Of a DNA stretch of 64,000 nt, positions 56,202-64,000 are shown piece by piece. How positions within the stretch are numbered: the first letter of the stretch is position 1; each line of letters starts with the position of its first letter. This DNA is from Alloacidobacterium dinghuense (GTDB lineage: Bacteria; Acidobacteriota; Terriglobia; Terriglobales; Acidobacteriaceae). The notes beneath the pieces are model-generated. The model did not search any database and was not told the origin of the DNA. It saw nothing but the letters and a program-made list of their open reading frames with translations. The stretch spans positions 1,674,001-1,738,000 of the forward strand of contig NZ_CP060394.1 in the NCBI RefSeq assembly GCF_014274465.1. The letters run 5' to 3'. Made by a program: the position numbers and the translations under genes.

Positions 56202-56308
56202 CGCATCAAATTCCGGCTTGCGGTAATTGACTTGAGTTTCAAGGAAGTAAGGCGGATTTCGCATGCGTGCTGGACGAGTCTCTTGACTTCAATGGCCATC
56301 AAATAGGC

Positions 56309-57232
56309 ATGGAACTACGTCAGCTTCAATATTTCTGCTCGGTGGTACAGGCGGGAAGCTTTACGAAGGCAGCTGAGCAAGAGGGTATCGCGCAACCCTC
56401 GCTATCTCAACAGATTCAGCGTTTGGAGAGAACTCTGGGTACGGTGCTTTTTGTCCGTCTCGGAAGATCGGTGCAACTCACACATGCTGGCACCGTCTTT
56501 TATCCATACGCGCGCGATATCTTGAATCAGGCAAAGCGCGCGACCACTCAGATCAGACAGCTTGAAACCGAAATTCGTGGTCCGCTTCGGGTTGGTGTAA
56601 TCCCGACAGTTCTTCCGTACCTCGTAGCTCCTAACCTTCATGAGTTCTCCGCCCAATATCCCGAGGTTGAAGTAATCCTGGAAGAGGCTCTGACAGAACA
56701 GCTCACCGAGAATCTCAAGGCCTGCGAACTGGATCTGATCATTGTTAGCCTCCCTCTGAAAGGCGCGGAATTGCTTCGTGATCCACTTGTCCTGGTTACA
56801 GCCAAGAGCCACAAATTCGTCTCACTCCCGGTTGGCGCGAATCGAGACCTGTCTGGAGAGCGATTGCTTCTCTTAAAGGAAGGGCATTGCTTTCGAGAAG
56901 ACATGTTGACGGCTTGCAGGCGTAGTCAGGCGGAGATGGCCCCAGCGTTTGAGTCGGATCACTTCGGATCAATTTTTCCGCTGGTAGCTGCTGGCGCCGG
57001 AGTGAGTATTGCGCCTTTGATGGCCGCATACCATGCTCACGGCTGCTCAATTGTCTCGCTTGCCCGGCCGCAGTTTCGCCGCGTGGGTTTCGCGCGACTG
57101 AAAAGCGGTGCGCACTTCAAGCCCCTTACCGCATTTACCAAATGGCTCCGTACCGTGGCTGCGGATGCAAATCGCCCTGCAAATTCACCTCCAACGGACA
57201 GTCCCGACCGCGCCTGCGATTCGGCAGTGTGA
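56309..57232 (+). CDS. LysR-family regulator, OxyR-like
   Basis: A 307-residue regulator. I chose ATG 56309 (MELRQLQYF), the standard LysR opening; an upstream in-frame start adds foreign residues. The winged helix is at about 1-60 (FTKAAEQEGIAQPSLSQQIQRLE in parts). The effector domain has the RVGVIPTVLPYLVAP opening and LLLLKEGHCFREDML, similar to OxyR, including one Cys in GHCF. A second regulatory Cys, in DMLTACRRS, is nearby. It faces broken ferrochelatase, glutamyl-tRNA reductase and catalase genes, which OxyR-type regulators often control. Confidence 0.88.
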   Translation: MELRQLQYFCSVVQAGSFTKAAEQEGIAQPSLSQQIQRLERTLGTVLFVRLGRSVQLTHAGTVFYPYARDILNQAKRATTQIRQLETEIRGPLRVGVIPTVLPYLVAPNLHEFSAQYPEVEVILEEALTEQLTENLKACELDLIIVSLPLKGAELLRDPLVLVTAKSHKFVSLPVGANRDLSGERLLLLKEGHCFREDMLTACRRSQAEMAPAFESDHFGSIFPLVAAGAGVSIAPLMAAYHAHGCSIVSLARPQFRRVGFARLKSGAHFKPLTAFTKWLRTVAADANRPANSPPTDSPDRACDSAV

Positions 57233-57247
57233 GCAGGGCAAAGAACA

Positions 57248-57268
57248 ATGACAGCCTATCGCTGTCAT
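57248..57268. repeat. 8-bp inverted repeat after the LysR gene
   Basis: ATGACAGC (57248-57255) and GCTGTCAT (57261-57268) form a perfect stem around CTATC, about 15 bp after the LysR stop. No T-run follows on the plus strand. It may be a regulatory hairpin or weak terminator. Confidence 0.5.
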
Positions 57269-57408
57269 AGGGGCGGGTTCTACCTCACAGTTCCTAAAAC
57301 AGCTACGGTAAAGCAGTGGCATTGGTCCACACCATGATTGCCGAACAGATCGAAGCTCCGGAGATTGCTGCCAATCCTAGAGGTGTACCAGGATTTCATG
57401 CGAGGTGA

Positions 57409-57862
57409 ATGATGGAATGGCCACATGCTGCCTCTGATGGCATCATCCTGCTGGCTCACGGAACCCCCGATGTTCTGGGGGAGATGCATGCTTATCTCAA
57501 ACTGGTGACTGGCGGCCGGGCGTACCCCCGGAAGCTGTTCATGAACTGCAGGAGCGCTACGCGCAGAACGGTTTATCCGACACTTCGGCAGGCCGCGCTT
57601 CTTGAGGAGCGGCTTGGACGAAAGATATATGTGGGCATGCGTAATTGGACACCATTCATTCTCGACGTTGTGGAAGAGATGAAGCGAGATGGGATAACGA
57701 AAGCCAAGACGATCTGCCTGGCACCGTAGAATTCGCGTACCAGCGTGGGACTTTATAAGCGAGCGATCGACGAAGCAGCAGGCGACTCGATCGATGTCGA
57801 GTTTATTGCCGGAGGGGCAGACCACCCGTTGTTGATTCAAGCATTCGCTGAACGGTCGCGTG
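57409..57862 (+). pseudogene. ferrochelatase (HemH) pseudogene, broken and truncated
   Basis: The start encodes GIILLAHGTPDVLGEMHAYLKLVTGG (in parts), a ferrochelatase N terminus. At about 57520 the homology moves to the +1 frame (VPPEAVHELQERYAQNGLSD), then returns near 57590 to LEERLGRKIYVGMRNWTPF. A stop TAG at 57727-57729 replaces the Gln codon of CLAPQNSRTS. The homology resumes after it (NSRTSVGLYKRA) and ends at about 57862, half the normal length. A frameshift, a stop and a truncation make it non-functional. Confidence 0.87.
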
Positions 57863-57873
57863 TAGGACACGAT

Positions 57874-58403
57874 ATGCATTTTCTTTTTGTAGGGACAAAT
57901 CACAAGACCCTCCGTTGAATTTCTTGAGCGATTGGCGATGAATGCGGATGACCTTGACGAGGTTACGCGTGGACTCCGTGCAATCCCCGGCGTCGATGAA
58001 GTCATGGTGCTTTCGACCTGCAAGCGCGTGGAGGTTGTCATCCCTTACCCCGGAGACAGGCCAAGATCTATCAGGCTGGGTTGGGCAACAATTCAATCTG
58101 GATGCCAGCACGCTACGGTCGTATTTCTATGAGCACCGAGAGATCGATGCGGTCCAGCACTTGTTTCGTGTGGCCTCAAGTCTCGATTCAATGGTGGTTG
58201 GAGAGCCGCAGATCCTGGGACAAGTGAAGAATGCCTATGCTGCAGGTCGGTTGGGCGGAACGATCGGTCCACATCTTGAGAAGTTGCTGCAATCGGCTTT
58301 CTTTGTTGCAAAGAAAGTGCGAACGGAGACGCAAGTCGGCAACGCATCGGTATCGATAGCGTCGGTCAACCGACGCGCCACCTTGTCAGCGCTGAACTTA
58401 TGA
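57874..58403 (+). pseudogene. glutamyl-tRNA reductase (HemA) pseudogene, broken and truncated
   Basis: It begins MHFLFVGTNHKT, the family start, 12 bp after the ferrochelatase relic. Then frameshifts occur near 57910 and 58040. The catalytic region VMVLSTCKRVE is still visible in one frame, and YFYEHREIDAVQHLFRVASSLDSMVVGEPQILGQ (in parts) in the next. Homology stops near VRTETQVGNASVSIASV at about 58370, about a third of the normal roughly 430 residues. Heme synthesis must rely on another copy elsewhere. Confidence 0.87.
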
Positions 58404-58431
58404 CCAGACTTGAGGCCGAGAGGGTCATCGC

Positions 58432-59036
58432 ATGATTCTGGAGACTAGACCAAGGAACTTCTCTGGAGAACCTCGCCCACTGGATGAGCATCGTCTCGCA
58501 GCGCAGGCAAAATCTGAAGACTCGCAAACCCTCGCGCGCGTCATCGAACACAACAGGGCTAAACTGATCAGAGTTGCCTTGCGGATAACCCAGCACCGAG
58601 AGGATGCGAAGGATGCGGTGCAGGAAGGATCCCTTCGAGCCCATCAGAATCTGGCACAGTTTCAGGGCAACTCCGCGCTTAGCACGTGGTTGACGCGGGT
58701 CGTCGTGAACGAAGCCTTGTCGTGTCTTCGCAAAGGCGGGCGGATCATTTGTCACTCGATGCTCCCGTTGAGACCGAAGATGGGCTGGTATTCCCGGATC
58801 CATTGGAAACGCAGCCAACACCGGAACTTTAGTACGTTGAAACCGAAGCCACGTCTCGCCTGCATAAACTGGTGAGGAAACTACCTCCAGCCTTTCGTCC
58901 GATAATTGTCTTGCGTCATGTTGACGAATTGAGCATAGAAGAGACGGCAGATGCCCTTAGGATTAGTGTGGCTGCAGCGAAACGCAGAGTCCTGAGAGCG
59001 CGCCGTCGGCTTCGTGAGAGCCTTAGTACGTGCTGA
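58432..59036 (+). pseudogene. sigma-70-family factor pseudogene
   Basis: The first frame (58432 to about 58740) encodes a region 2 like that of ECF or sigma-70 factors (LIRVALRITQHREDAKDAVQEG, in parts). Homology moves to another frame near 58745 with LDAPVETEDGLVFPDPLETQPTPEL, then meets a TAG stop at 58830-58832. It continues to region 4 (VLRHVDELSIEETADAL, RISVAAAKRRVLRARRRL) and ends in TGA at 59034-59036. Both halves are recognisable, so inactivation by frameshift and stop is recent. Confidence 0.84.
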
Positions 59037-59097
59037 GAGCGAACCGGAGCAATACGTCAGGCTTATACAATTTCCGGCAGATGAATGGAGAGATGAA

Positions 59098-59943
59098 ATG
59101 GCATCAACAGTAAACGCCCAACTACCTGCAGTGCCTCTGACTATTGAAGGAGCTTGCATCCTGCACCTCATGTATAAGTTCCGGTGGACAGAATGGGGCA
59201 CGCAATCTTCCGCAGACAGGCAAAGTGCTCTTGGTGAAGCTGCGGACTTTCTCCAGGAAGCCGTTGGCGGGTCCTCCCAATCAAATCAAGCCGCCCTTTA
59301 TTCAGTCATTGGTCAGAAGGCAGATTTGATGCTTATTTATTTCGCCGACTCGATGGAAGATCTCAATCGATTTGAGATCCGGTTTGCTCAGACGGCGCTG
59401 TATCGCTTTCTCGATCCGGCAGGATCCTATATCTCAATCGTCGAGTTGGGACTCTATGAGTCTTCTGCAAAGACATATGCCGATCTGATTGAGAAACAAA
59501 TCGAACCTCATTCGCCCGAGTGGAATGAAGAAATAAAAGCCGTGCTCGAACGGCAGAAGAATGCGATGACAACCCGTTTGTTCCCCTCTATCCCGCAGAC
59601 AAAATATCTTTGCTTTTACCCGATGGATCGCCGTCGCGGCGAATCCAAAAATTGGTACACCGAGGAGATGGGCGAGCGCCAACGAATGATGCATGAACAT
59701 GGCCTCATCGGACGTCGATATGCGGCACACGTGAAACAAATCATTTCAGGCTCGATCGGATTCGACGATTGGGAGTGGGCGGTTGACTTGTTTGCTGACG
59801 ATGCCCTGGTCTTCAAGAAACTCATTTACGAGATGCGTTTCGATGAAGTCAGTGCAGTCTTTGCCCAGTTTGGCACATTTCATTTAGGCGTTCGACTGCA
59901 ATTGGATGCCCTTGGCCAGTGGGCCGACGGCTCCAGGGAATAA
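59098..59943 (+). CDS. hemQ: coproheme decarboxylase (HemQ/ChdC-like), intact
   Basis: A 281-residue chlorite-dismutase-family protein from ATG 59098 with GGAGAG upstream. The frame before it overlaps the sigma relic. The C-terminal half has YPMDRRRGESKNWY with the catalytic Tyr, MMHEHGLIGRRY with the likely proximal His, and ISGSIGFDDWEWAVDLFADD, all intact. It oxidatively decarboxylates coproheme to heme b with peroxide in the coproporphyrin-dependent pathway. It is the only whole heme gene in the cluster. Confidence 0.87.
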   Translation: MASTVNAQLPAVPLTIEGACILHLMYKFRWTEWGTQSSADRQSALGEAADFLQEAVGGSSQSNQAALYSVIGQKADLMLIYFADSMEDLNRFEIRFAQTALYRFLDPAGSYISIVELGLYESSAKTYADLIEKQIEPHSPEWNEEIKAVLERQKNAMTTRLFPSIPQTKYLCFYPMDRRRGESKNWYTEEMGERQRMMHEHGLIGRRYAAHVKQIISGSIGFDDWEWAVDLFADDALVFKKLIYEMRFDEVSAVFAQFGTFHLGVRLQLDALGQWADGSRE

Positions 59944-60326
59944 GCGATGCGACCATGTTCGATGATGCTTCTCTAGCCAAGAAGTGGGTGCGCTGCTTCT
60001 GGGATCTCTTCGTAATTTTTTTTAGTAATCGTGGCTAGGCTGGCCCATCGATCGAAGCCTGGTGCTTCGGACCTGCGTCGTAGCAAGCCTGCTACTATTG
60101 CGCCGATTCGACGAACGCGGACAGAACATCGGATGGAGTGAAAAGCTCCGATTACCACTTTTGTGGCTCCCCAAGAAACTCGTAGAACCAACGATCCGGT
60201 CTCGTTGCTTGCAACGTCACCAATCAGGCGCTCTTGCTTACACCTTCAATTTTGCAGGCTGCCGATCGTTCGAGCGTTTAAACCCGAGGAAGATCAGCCT
60301 GCTCAGTGAATGTTAAGTGTGAACGA
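59944..60326. other. 383-bp gap, no gene recognised
   Basis: The stretch between hemQ and the catalase relic contains no frame with a convincing start or homology on either strand. A poly-T run (about 60019-60027) and short imperfect inverted repeats are all I see. Confidence 0.5.
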
Positions 60327-60888
60327 CTACTTGCCATGTGCCGCGATGGCCTTCGCAACACCCTCACCATAGGCTGGATCCGCTTTCGTGCAATTGCTGA
60401 TGTGCCGTTCCTGAACAGCCTTTGAAGCGCCCGCGATTGCTCGCGCGGTGTTTTCGAACAAACGCTGTTGCTCGTCAGGAGTCATGAGTTGAAAGAGAGC
60501 TCTTGGCTGAGAGAAGTAGTCCGAATCATCCTTGCTATAGTCGAATTTCGCTGCTTCGCCATCGATTGCCATGGGTGGTTCGGAGTAGTCTGGCTGCTCT
60601 TCCCATTCACCGTAGCTATTCGGTTCATAGCTGAGAGTCCGCCGCCATTGCCGTCGACTCTCATGGCGCCGTCGCGGTGATAGCTGTGAAACGGGCACTT
60701 AGGAGCGTTCACGGGAATCAGATCGTGATTGACTCCCAGACGATACCGCTGTGCATCTCCATAGGAGAAGAGACGCCCCTGCAAGAGTTTGTCCGGAGAG
60801 AAGCTGATGCCGGGTACGATATTCGTCGGCGCAAATGCGGCCTGTTCGACTTCAGCAAAGTAGTTCTCCTGGTTACGGACATCGGTCG
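60327..60888 (-). pseudogene. catalase pseudogene, 3' half with a frameshift
   Basis: On the minus strand, [20 protein letters not shown] and [21 protein letters not shown] (in parts) match the middle of monofunctional heme catalases. Near 60640 the frame shifts to [19 protein letters not shown], the next catalase segment, and continues to [13 protein letters not shown] and [16 protein letters not shown] at the stop. The first half, with the catalytic His and Asn, is missing. The truncated end lies next to the SDR gene. Confidence 0.87.
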
Positions 60889-60966
60889 GCTCCCCCTCCG
60901 CAAAGACCGAACGACTCATTCTGCCATAGCGGAATGGAGAACGAGCAGTCATTGAAGACTGCGTGT

Positions 60967-61746
60967 TCAGCGCTTTTGCCGGCGCAGCGATTCCCAACTG
61001 CCGTCGGCTGTCCAGCCTCCGTCGACGACGAGCGCATGGCCGTTGATGAAGCTACTCTCATTGTTGTCGGCCAGGAAGGCGATTGCTCGGGCCACGTCGT
61101 CTGGAGTTGCGAAACGAGCCATGGGCACGCGGCTTGTAATGTCGACGTCGCTGTAACTTCCTCCGGCCTGATCGGCGGCATCCATTTCGGTCTTTACCCA
61201 GCCTGGGCAAACAGCATTGACACGCACTCCCCGGCCTCCCCATTCGGCCGCGAGAGTGCGGGTAAGCCCAATGAGCCCGTGTTTTGACGCGTTGTAGGCC
61301 GCCCGATCTGCGATGCCGACAAGGCCAGCGATCGACGCAACGTTAATAATTGAGCCCTTGCCCGCTTCCAGCATCTTTCCTCCGAAGATCTTAGCCAGGA
61401 TGAACGGCGCTATGAGATTCACATCGAGGACGCGGCGATATTGGCTTACAGTTGTGCGTTCCGCTGGCGATATGAGACTGACGCCGGCATTGTTTACGAG
61501 AACATCTGCGTGTCCATAGATGTCGAAGACCTGGCGAGCGAGGTAGTCGACTGCGGTCTCATCGGTCACATCGCCAACAAGACCGATGGCTTTCCCACCA
61601 CTTGCCTCGACGGCTTTCAGGGTTTCGTCAGGTTGATGCAGATCGATAATGACGATCGCGTATCCTCGCTTAGTTAGCAACTCAGCGGTACGTCGGCCAA
61701 TCCCTTGTGCTCCGCCTGTAACGACTGCTGTAGGTCTGGTTCCCAT
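60967..61746 (-). CDS. short-chain dehydrogenase/reductase
   Basis: A 259-residue Rossmann-fold oxidoreductase. The cofactor motif is TGGAQGIG (about residues 10-17), NNAG is at about 86-89, the catalytic Ser is in NVASIAG and the Tyr/Lys are in YNASK (about 151-155). Asp at the end of strand 2 (IIDLHQ) suggests NAD(H) rather than NADP(H). The substrate is unknown. It ends just inside the catalase relic region and faces away from the PqqD-like genes. Confidence 0.9.
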   Translation of the reverse strand: MGTRPTAVVTGGAQGIGRRTAELLTKRGYAIVIIDLHQPDETLKAVEASGGKAIGLVGDVTDETAVDYLARQVFDIYGHADVLVNNAGVSLISPAERTTVSQYRRVLDVNLIAPFILAKIFGGKMLEAGKGSIINVASIAGLVGIADRAAYNASKHGLIGLTRTLAAEWGGRGVRVNAVCPGWVKTEMDAADQAGGSYSDVDITSRVPMARFATPDDVARAIAFLADNNESSFINGHALVVDGGWTADGSWESLRRQKR

Positions 61747-61912
61747 GGATTTCTTTCTCTACGGAGTTATCTTCCAGTCTCAACGGTGCTAAGTTCGGAT
61801 TGCATAAAGCCCAAGCGATAAGTGATAGCTAGTGCAATTGATGAAGAAAAACAGCGACAGTAACAGATTACTAGAAAGGCATAATTAGTTACCGAGCAAA
61901 TCAAGGAGACTC

Positions 61913-61930
61913 ATGTACACTTTGCAGTAA
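61913..61930 (+). other. five-codon leader frame with strong ribosome site
   Basis: AAGGAG (61903-61908) is followed by ATG at 61913, encoding MYTLQ and a stop. It precedes the PqqD-like gene by 56 bp. It may be a translated leader or the remains of another copy's start. Confidence 0.35.
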
Positions 61931-61986
61931 ATAGCGGACCCGAACGACTCTCCCTCCGCTGAACTGTTGAATCAGGAGAGCTCAAG

Positions 61987-62451
61987 ATGGAAGTCGTGCG
62001 CACCAATTCTGACGCCTTGGTTGTTAATAAGCTTCCCGATGGTTCCAGAGTCATTGTCGACCCCAACAACGAGACGGTTCTTGCTCTAAACGCAACAGCC
62101 GGCGCGGCATGGGACGCGTGCAGCAGTCCGACGACTCTATCTAAGGTGACGGAAGATATGCGGCGTTCCTTTGACCGGACGGTCACTGAGGATCTAGCTG
62201 CAGAAGCGATTCTGCGCCTGGAGGAGCAGCAACTTGTGAAAACATCCGGACTGCAACCCAATCGCAGGCAATTTATGGCAACTTTGGGTGCCGCAGCCTT
62301 GCCGCTAGTCGCATCGCTGCCGTTGGTGGAACAGCGAGCATATGCGCAGAAGGCGCGGTCAGCACCCTCGACACCGCCGCCTTCGACACCACCTCCTGAC
62401 AACGGGCATGGGATTCTCTGGTGGATCCTGCACTTGCTGGGTCTTGTGTAA
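61987..62451 (+). CDS. PqqD-like protein with internal Tat signal and Pro-rich tail (copy 1)
   Basis: A 154-residue protein with GGAG 9 bp before its ATG. Residues 1-85 form a PqqD-like winged helix (LPDGSRVIVDPNNETVLALN, ATAGAAWDAC). Residues 91-120 look like a twin-arginine signal: NRRQFM, an Ala/Leu core and the cleavage-like AYA at 118-120. The tail 121-154 begins QKARSAPSTPPPSTPPP and ends GHGILWWILHLLGLV. A signal peptide in the middle of a cytosolic-type domain is unusual. PqqD domains bind precursor peptides in RiPP pathways. It lies 220 bp before a paralogue. Confidence 0.82.
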   Translation: MEVVRTNSDALVVNKLPDGSRVIVDPNNETVLALNATAGAAWDACSSPTTLSKVTEDMRRSFDRTVTEDLAAEAILRLEEQQLVKTSGLQPNRRQFMATLGAAALPLVASLPLVEQRAYAQKARSAPSTPPPSTPPPDNGHGILWWILHLLGLV

Positions 62452-62483
62452 GCGGCTACTCGGATCGCCCAGACTTCGGCGAC

Positions 62484-62505
62484 AAGTTGCAATTTTTTGC
62501 AACTT
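62484..62505 (+). promoter_or_regulatory. perfect inverted repeat between the two PqqD-Tat genes
   Basis: AAGTTGCAA (62484-62492) and TTGCAACTT (62497-62505) form a 9-bp stem around TTTT. The TTGCAA element recurs nearby (at 62517-62522). With no T-run on the plus strand, it looks more like an operator or an mRNA hairpin than a terminator. Confidence 0.55.
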
Positions 62506-62670
62506 ATCGCAACTCATTGCAATGAATGACTCGAATAATTGAGTTACCGAAGACTCGTAGAAAGTTACCAAGAGATTATCGATAGAAACCAGGCTGGCTC
62601 GCTTACACTTCCTAAGTGAAGGAAGTGCGGAAACGACCGCATTGGTGAAATGCCAAGAAGAGAGGCCAAA

Positions 62671-63090
62671 ATGCACATAGAGCGAGCGAATGCAGACGGC
62701 TTAGTGATAAACCAGTTGCCTGACGGCTCCAAGGTCATTACGGATCGTGCGAATGAAACGGTCTTTGCTCTGAACTCGACAGCTGGCGCAGCGTGGGATG
62801 CATGCAGCACTCCGACGACACTCTCCGTGATTAGGGAAAACATGCGGCAGTCGATCGGTTCGGGGGTAAGCGAGGAATTGGCGGAAGAGGCGATTCTCCA
62901 ATTGCAGAAGAACAAGCTGGTGACGGCAACAGGATCGTTCTCGCAGGCGACGCGGCGCGAGTTCCTCGCGTCCTTGACAGCCGCCGCGTTGCCGCTGGTT
63001 GTTTCGTTGACAGTGGCTGAGCAACAGGCGTTTGCCAAGAAAACACGATCTGTGCCGCGCCCCGACCCGGACCCGAAGCCGCATTCCTAA
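62671..63090 (+). CDS. PqqD-like protein with internal Tat signal and Pro-rich tail (copy 2)
   Basis: A 139-residue paralogue from ATG 62671, with AGAGAGG upstream. In the first 84 residues I count 52 identities to copy 1, and in the Tat-like segment (RREFLASL at 95-102, AFA at 120-122) 18 of 28. The tails share only the start (xK-x-RS-x-P). This one is 17 residues, KKTRSVPRPDPDPKPHS, and ends in Ser. The pattern of a conserved front and divergent end is like precursor-peptide families. Confidence 0.82.
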   Translation: MHIERANADGLVINQLPDGSKVITDRANETVFALNSTAGAAWDACSTPTTLSVIRENMRQSIGSGVSEELAEEAILQLQKNKLVTATGSFSQATRREFLASLTAAALPLVVSLTVAEQQAFAKKTRSVPRPDPDPKPHS

Positions 63091-63107
63091 GAATGTAAGG
63101 AATGCGG
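63079..63107 (+). repeat. hairpin spanning the stop codon of PqqD-Tat copy 2
   Basis: CCGCATTCCT (63079-63088) and AGGAATGCGG (63098-63107) form a perfect 10-bp stem with a 9-nt loop. The stop codon is at its loop edge. No T-run follows, so it may affect mRNA stability or downstream expression. Confidence 0.6.
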
Positions 63108-63227
63108 GGAACTGTGATGTCTCCATCACGAGTGGATCAGTCTGCGGATTTTCGGAGAGCAATTGTTTCCTAAACTGCTGTCCTTCAGAATCAACAATTG
63201 AGTTAATTTGTTTGCCACGCGGTCTTC

Positions 63228-64000
63228 ATGTCAATTACTTACAGTTTCGGTGTTTCCGCATTTGGCTGTAATATGCGTGTGGCGTCTGAGTCCCTTGACG
63301 CCTACTCGGTCCTAAAACGTTATGTTTTCCCGTCGCTGTCGAGACGAATGGATGACGCGGGTCCGGCGGATGTCTTTGTTCGCATAGTACAGGTGGCGGA
63401 TCAATTTCATTTGTCTGTGGATAATGTTGTAGTCGCGTCATCCGGGCAAGCGATCAATCTGGTGCCCGATCTCATCAGGGCATTGGACGATGCTGTGATT
63501 CCACGCCTGACCACACTGCGCGCTGTTCATGCGGGCGCGGTCTTATTGGGAGAGCGGGCCTTGTTGCTACCGGGTGCTACGCATGCGGGCAAATCGTCAC
63601 TGGTGGCAGAACTTTTGCGACGTGGTGCTACTTATTTCTCTGATGAGTATGCGTTTATTGATTCAAGAGGCTACGTGCATCCGTATCCGCGCCCACTGCT
63701 CGTGCGGAATGGCTGTCCAGAGCAACTCCCTATGCTTGCGGAAGAATACAACGCTACGGTTGGTGATGTTGCCGCACCAGTTGGATGGATTGTCTCGCTG
63801 GAATATATGCGGGAGGGTAAATGGAATGTTGCTACGGTTCCTCAAAGCGAGGCTCTGCTGAACCTCTTGCGGAATACGCCGCACGTTCTTTCGGAGATGC
63901 CGGATATGATAGGCGTCTTTCAGCGCGCGGTTGCGGGAGCCGCATGTTATGCCGGGCGGAGGAGCGAAGTGGCTGACGCGGCTGACCATGTCCTACAGTT
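63228..64000 (+). CDS. HprK-related kinase, 3' end beyond the window
   Basis: An open frame from ATG 63228 runs off the right edge with no stop (257 complete codons). The P-loop at residues 116-123 is GATHAGKS, followed by LVAELLRRGATYFSDEYAFID. This Gly-Lys-Ser and acidic SDE pattern is that of HPr kinase-like proteins (HprK-related kinase A/B). Relatives occur with PqqD proteins in HPr-related peptide loci and as lasso-peptide C-terminal Ser kinases. It follows copy 2 by 137 bp. Its C terminus, and so family branch, cannot be seen. Confidence 0.75.
   Translation, partial: MSITYSFGVSAFGCNMRVASESLDAYSVLKRYVFPSLSRRMDDAGPADVFVRIVQVADQFHLSVDNVVVASSGQAINLVPDLIRALDDAVIPRLTTLRAVHAGAVLLGERALLLPGATHAGKSSLVAELLRRGATYFSDEYAFIDSRGYVHPYPRPLLVRNGCPEQLPMLAEEYNATVGDVAAPVGWIVSLEYMREGKWNVATVPQSEALLNLLRNTPHVLSEMPDMIGVFQRAVAGAACYAGRRSEVADAADHVLQ

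Noticed and set aside
57270-57408. Short frame with IAVIGAGSTS resembling a FAD-binding start
   Set aside because: Only about 15 residues, stops immediately and may be chance. It might be a remnant of a further heme gene, but there is too little to call.
57727-58832. Two in-frame TAG codons at expected Gln positions, suggesting amber suppression
   Set aside because: Both genes also have frameshifts and the first is truncated, so suppression would not restore a product. No suppressor tRNA was seen.

Overview
The window looks like chromosomal DNA of an acidobacterium, probably class Terriglobia (Acidobacteriia). This rests on gene content. There are two tandem ADOP-type ABC permeases (Acidobacterial Duplicated Orphan Permease family) behind a PadR regulator, a VWFA-related secreted protein of the type expanded in Acidobacteria, a TonB receptor with an N-terminal carboxypeptidase-regulatory-like domain, a divergent Hfq, and a fused MoaD-MoaE. 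No species can be named from the sequence alone.

Layout. 0-5.7 kb: envelope biogenesis (3' end of a SurA/PPIase-like chaperone, a TamB-like protein, a triple-BON-domain protein). 5.8-10.9 kb: UbiA-type prenyltransferase, two small stress-type genes (CsbD and a 50-residue lmo0937-type membrane peptide), prephenate dehydratase and Lon. 11.0-11.9 kb: an overlapping pair of unknown genes. 12-18.7 kb: amidohydrolase, SpoIIE phosphatase, glycerophosphodiesterase, TonB receptor, DUF488. 19-20.4 kb: a RES-Xre toxin-antitoxin module with a palindrome inside its promoter. 20.4-24.3 kb: MoaDE fusion, VWA protein, Hfq, inositol monophosphatase, ferredoxin and a membrane protein. 24.3-30 kb: PadR plus two ADOP permeases under a long palindrome. 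30-36.6 kb: TfoX-like protein, glutamine synthetase, methyltransferase, NTF2-like protein, ABC exporter pair, GT87-type glycosyltransferase. 36.7-39.5 kb: an accessory pocket of unknown genes, one with a Cys/His arrangement like CNF/CheD deamidases.

39.5-53.2 kb is a complex I operon on the minus strand (nuoA-C-D-X-E-F-G-H-J-K-L-M-N). It lacks nuoB and nuoI and has an unknown gene between nuoD and nuoE. 53.5-56.2 kb holds a small membrane protein, ThiS, two DUF507 genes, a flavin monooxygenase and tRNA-Glu(CTC).

56.3-61 kb appears to be a decaying heme/oxidative-stress locus. An intact OxyR-like LysR regulator and an intact coproheme decarboxylase (HemQ) sit among broken copies of ferrochelatase, glutamyl-tRNA reductase, a sigma-70-type factor and catalase. 

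The most intriguing part is the right edge (61.9-64 kb). Two paralogous proteins combine an N-terminal PqqD-like domain, an internal twin-arginine-like signal and a short, divergent proline-rich tail. They are followed by an HprK-related kinase gene that runs off the window. Conserved front ends with variable secreted tails suggest a peptide (RiPP-like) precursor family with its own maturation kinase. This is an inference, not a proven system.
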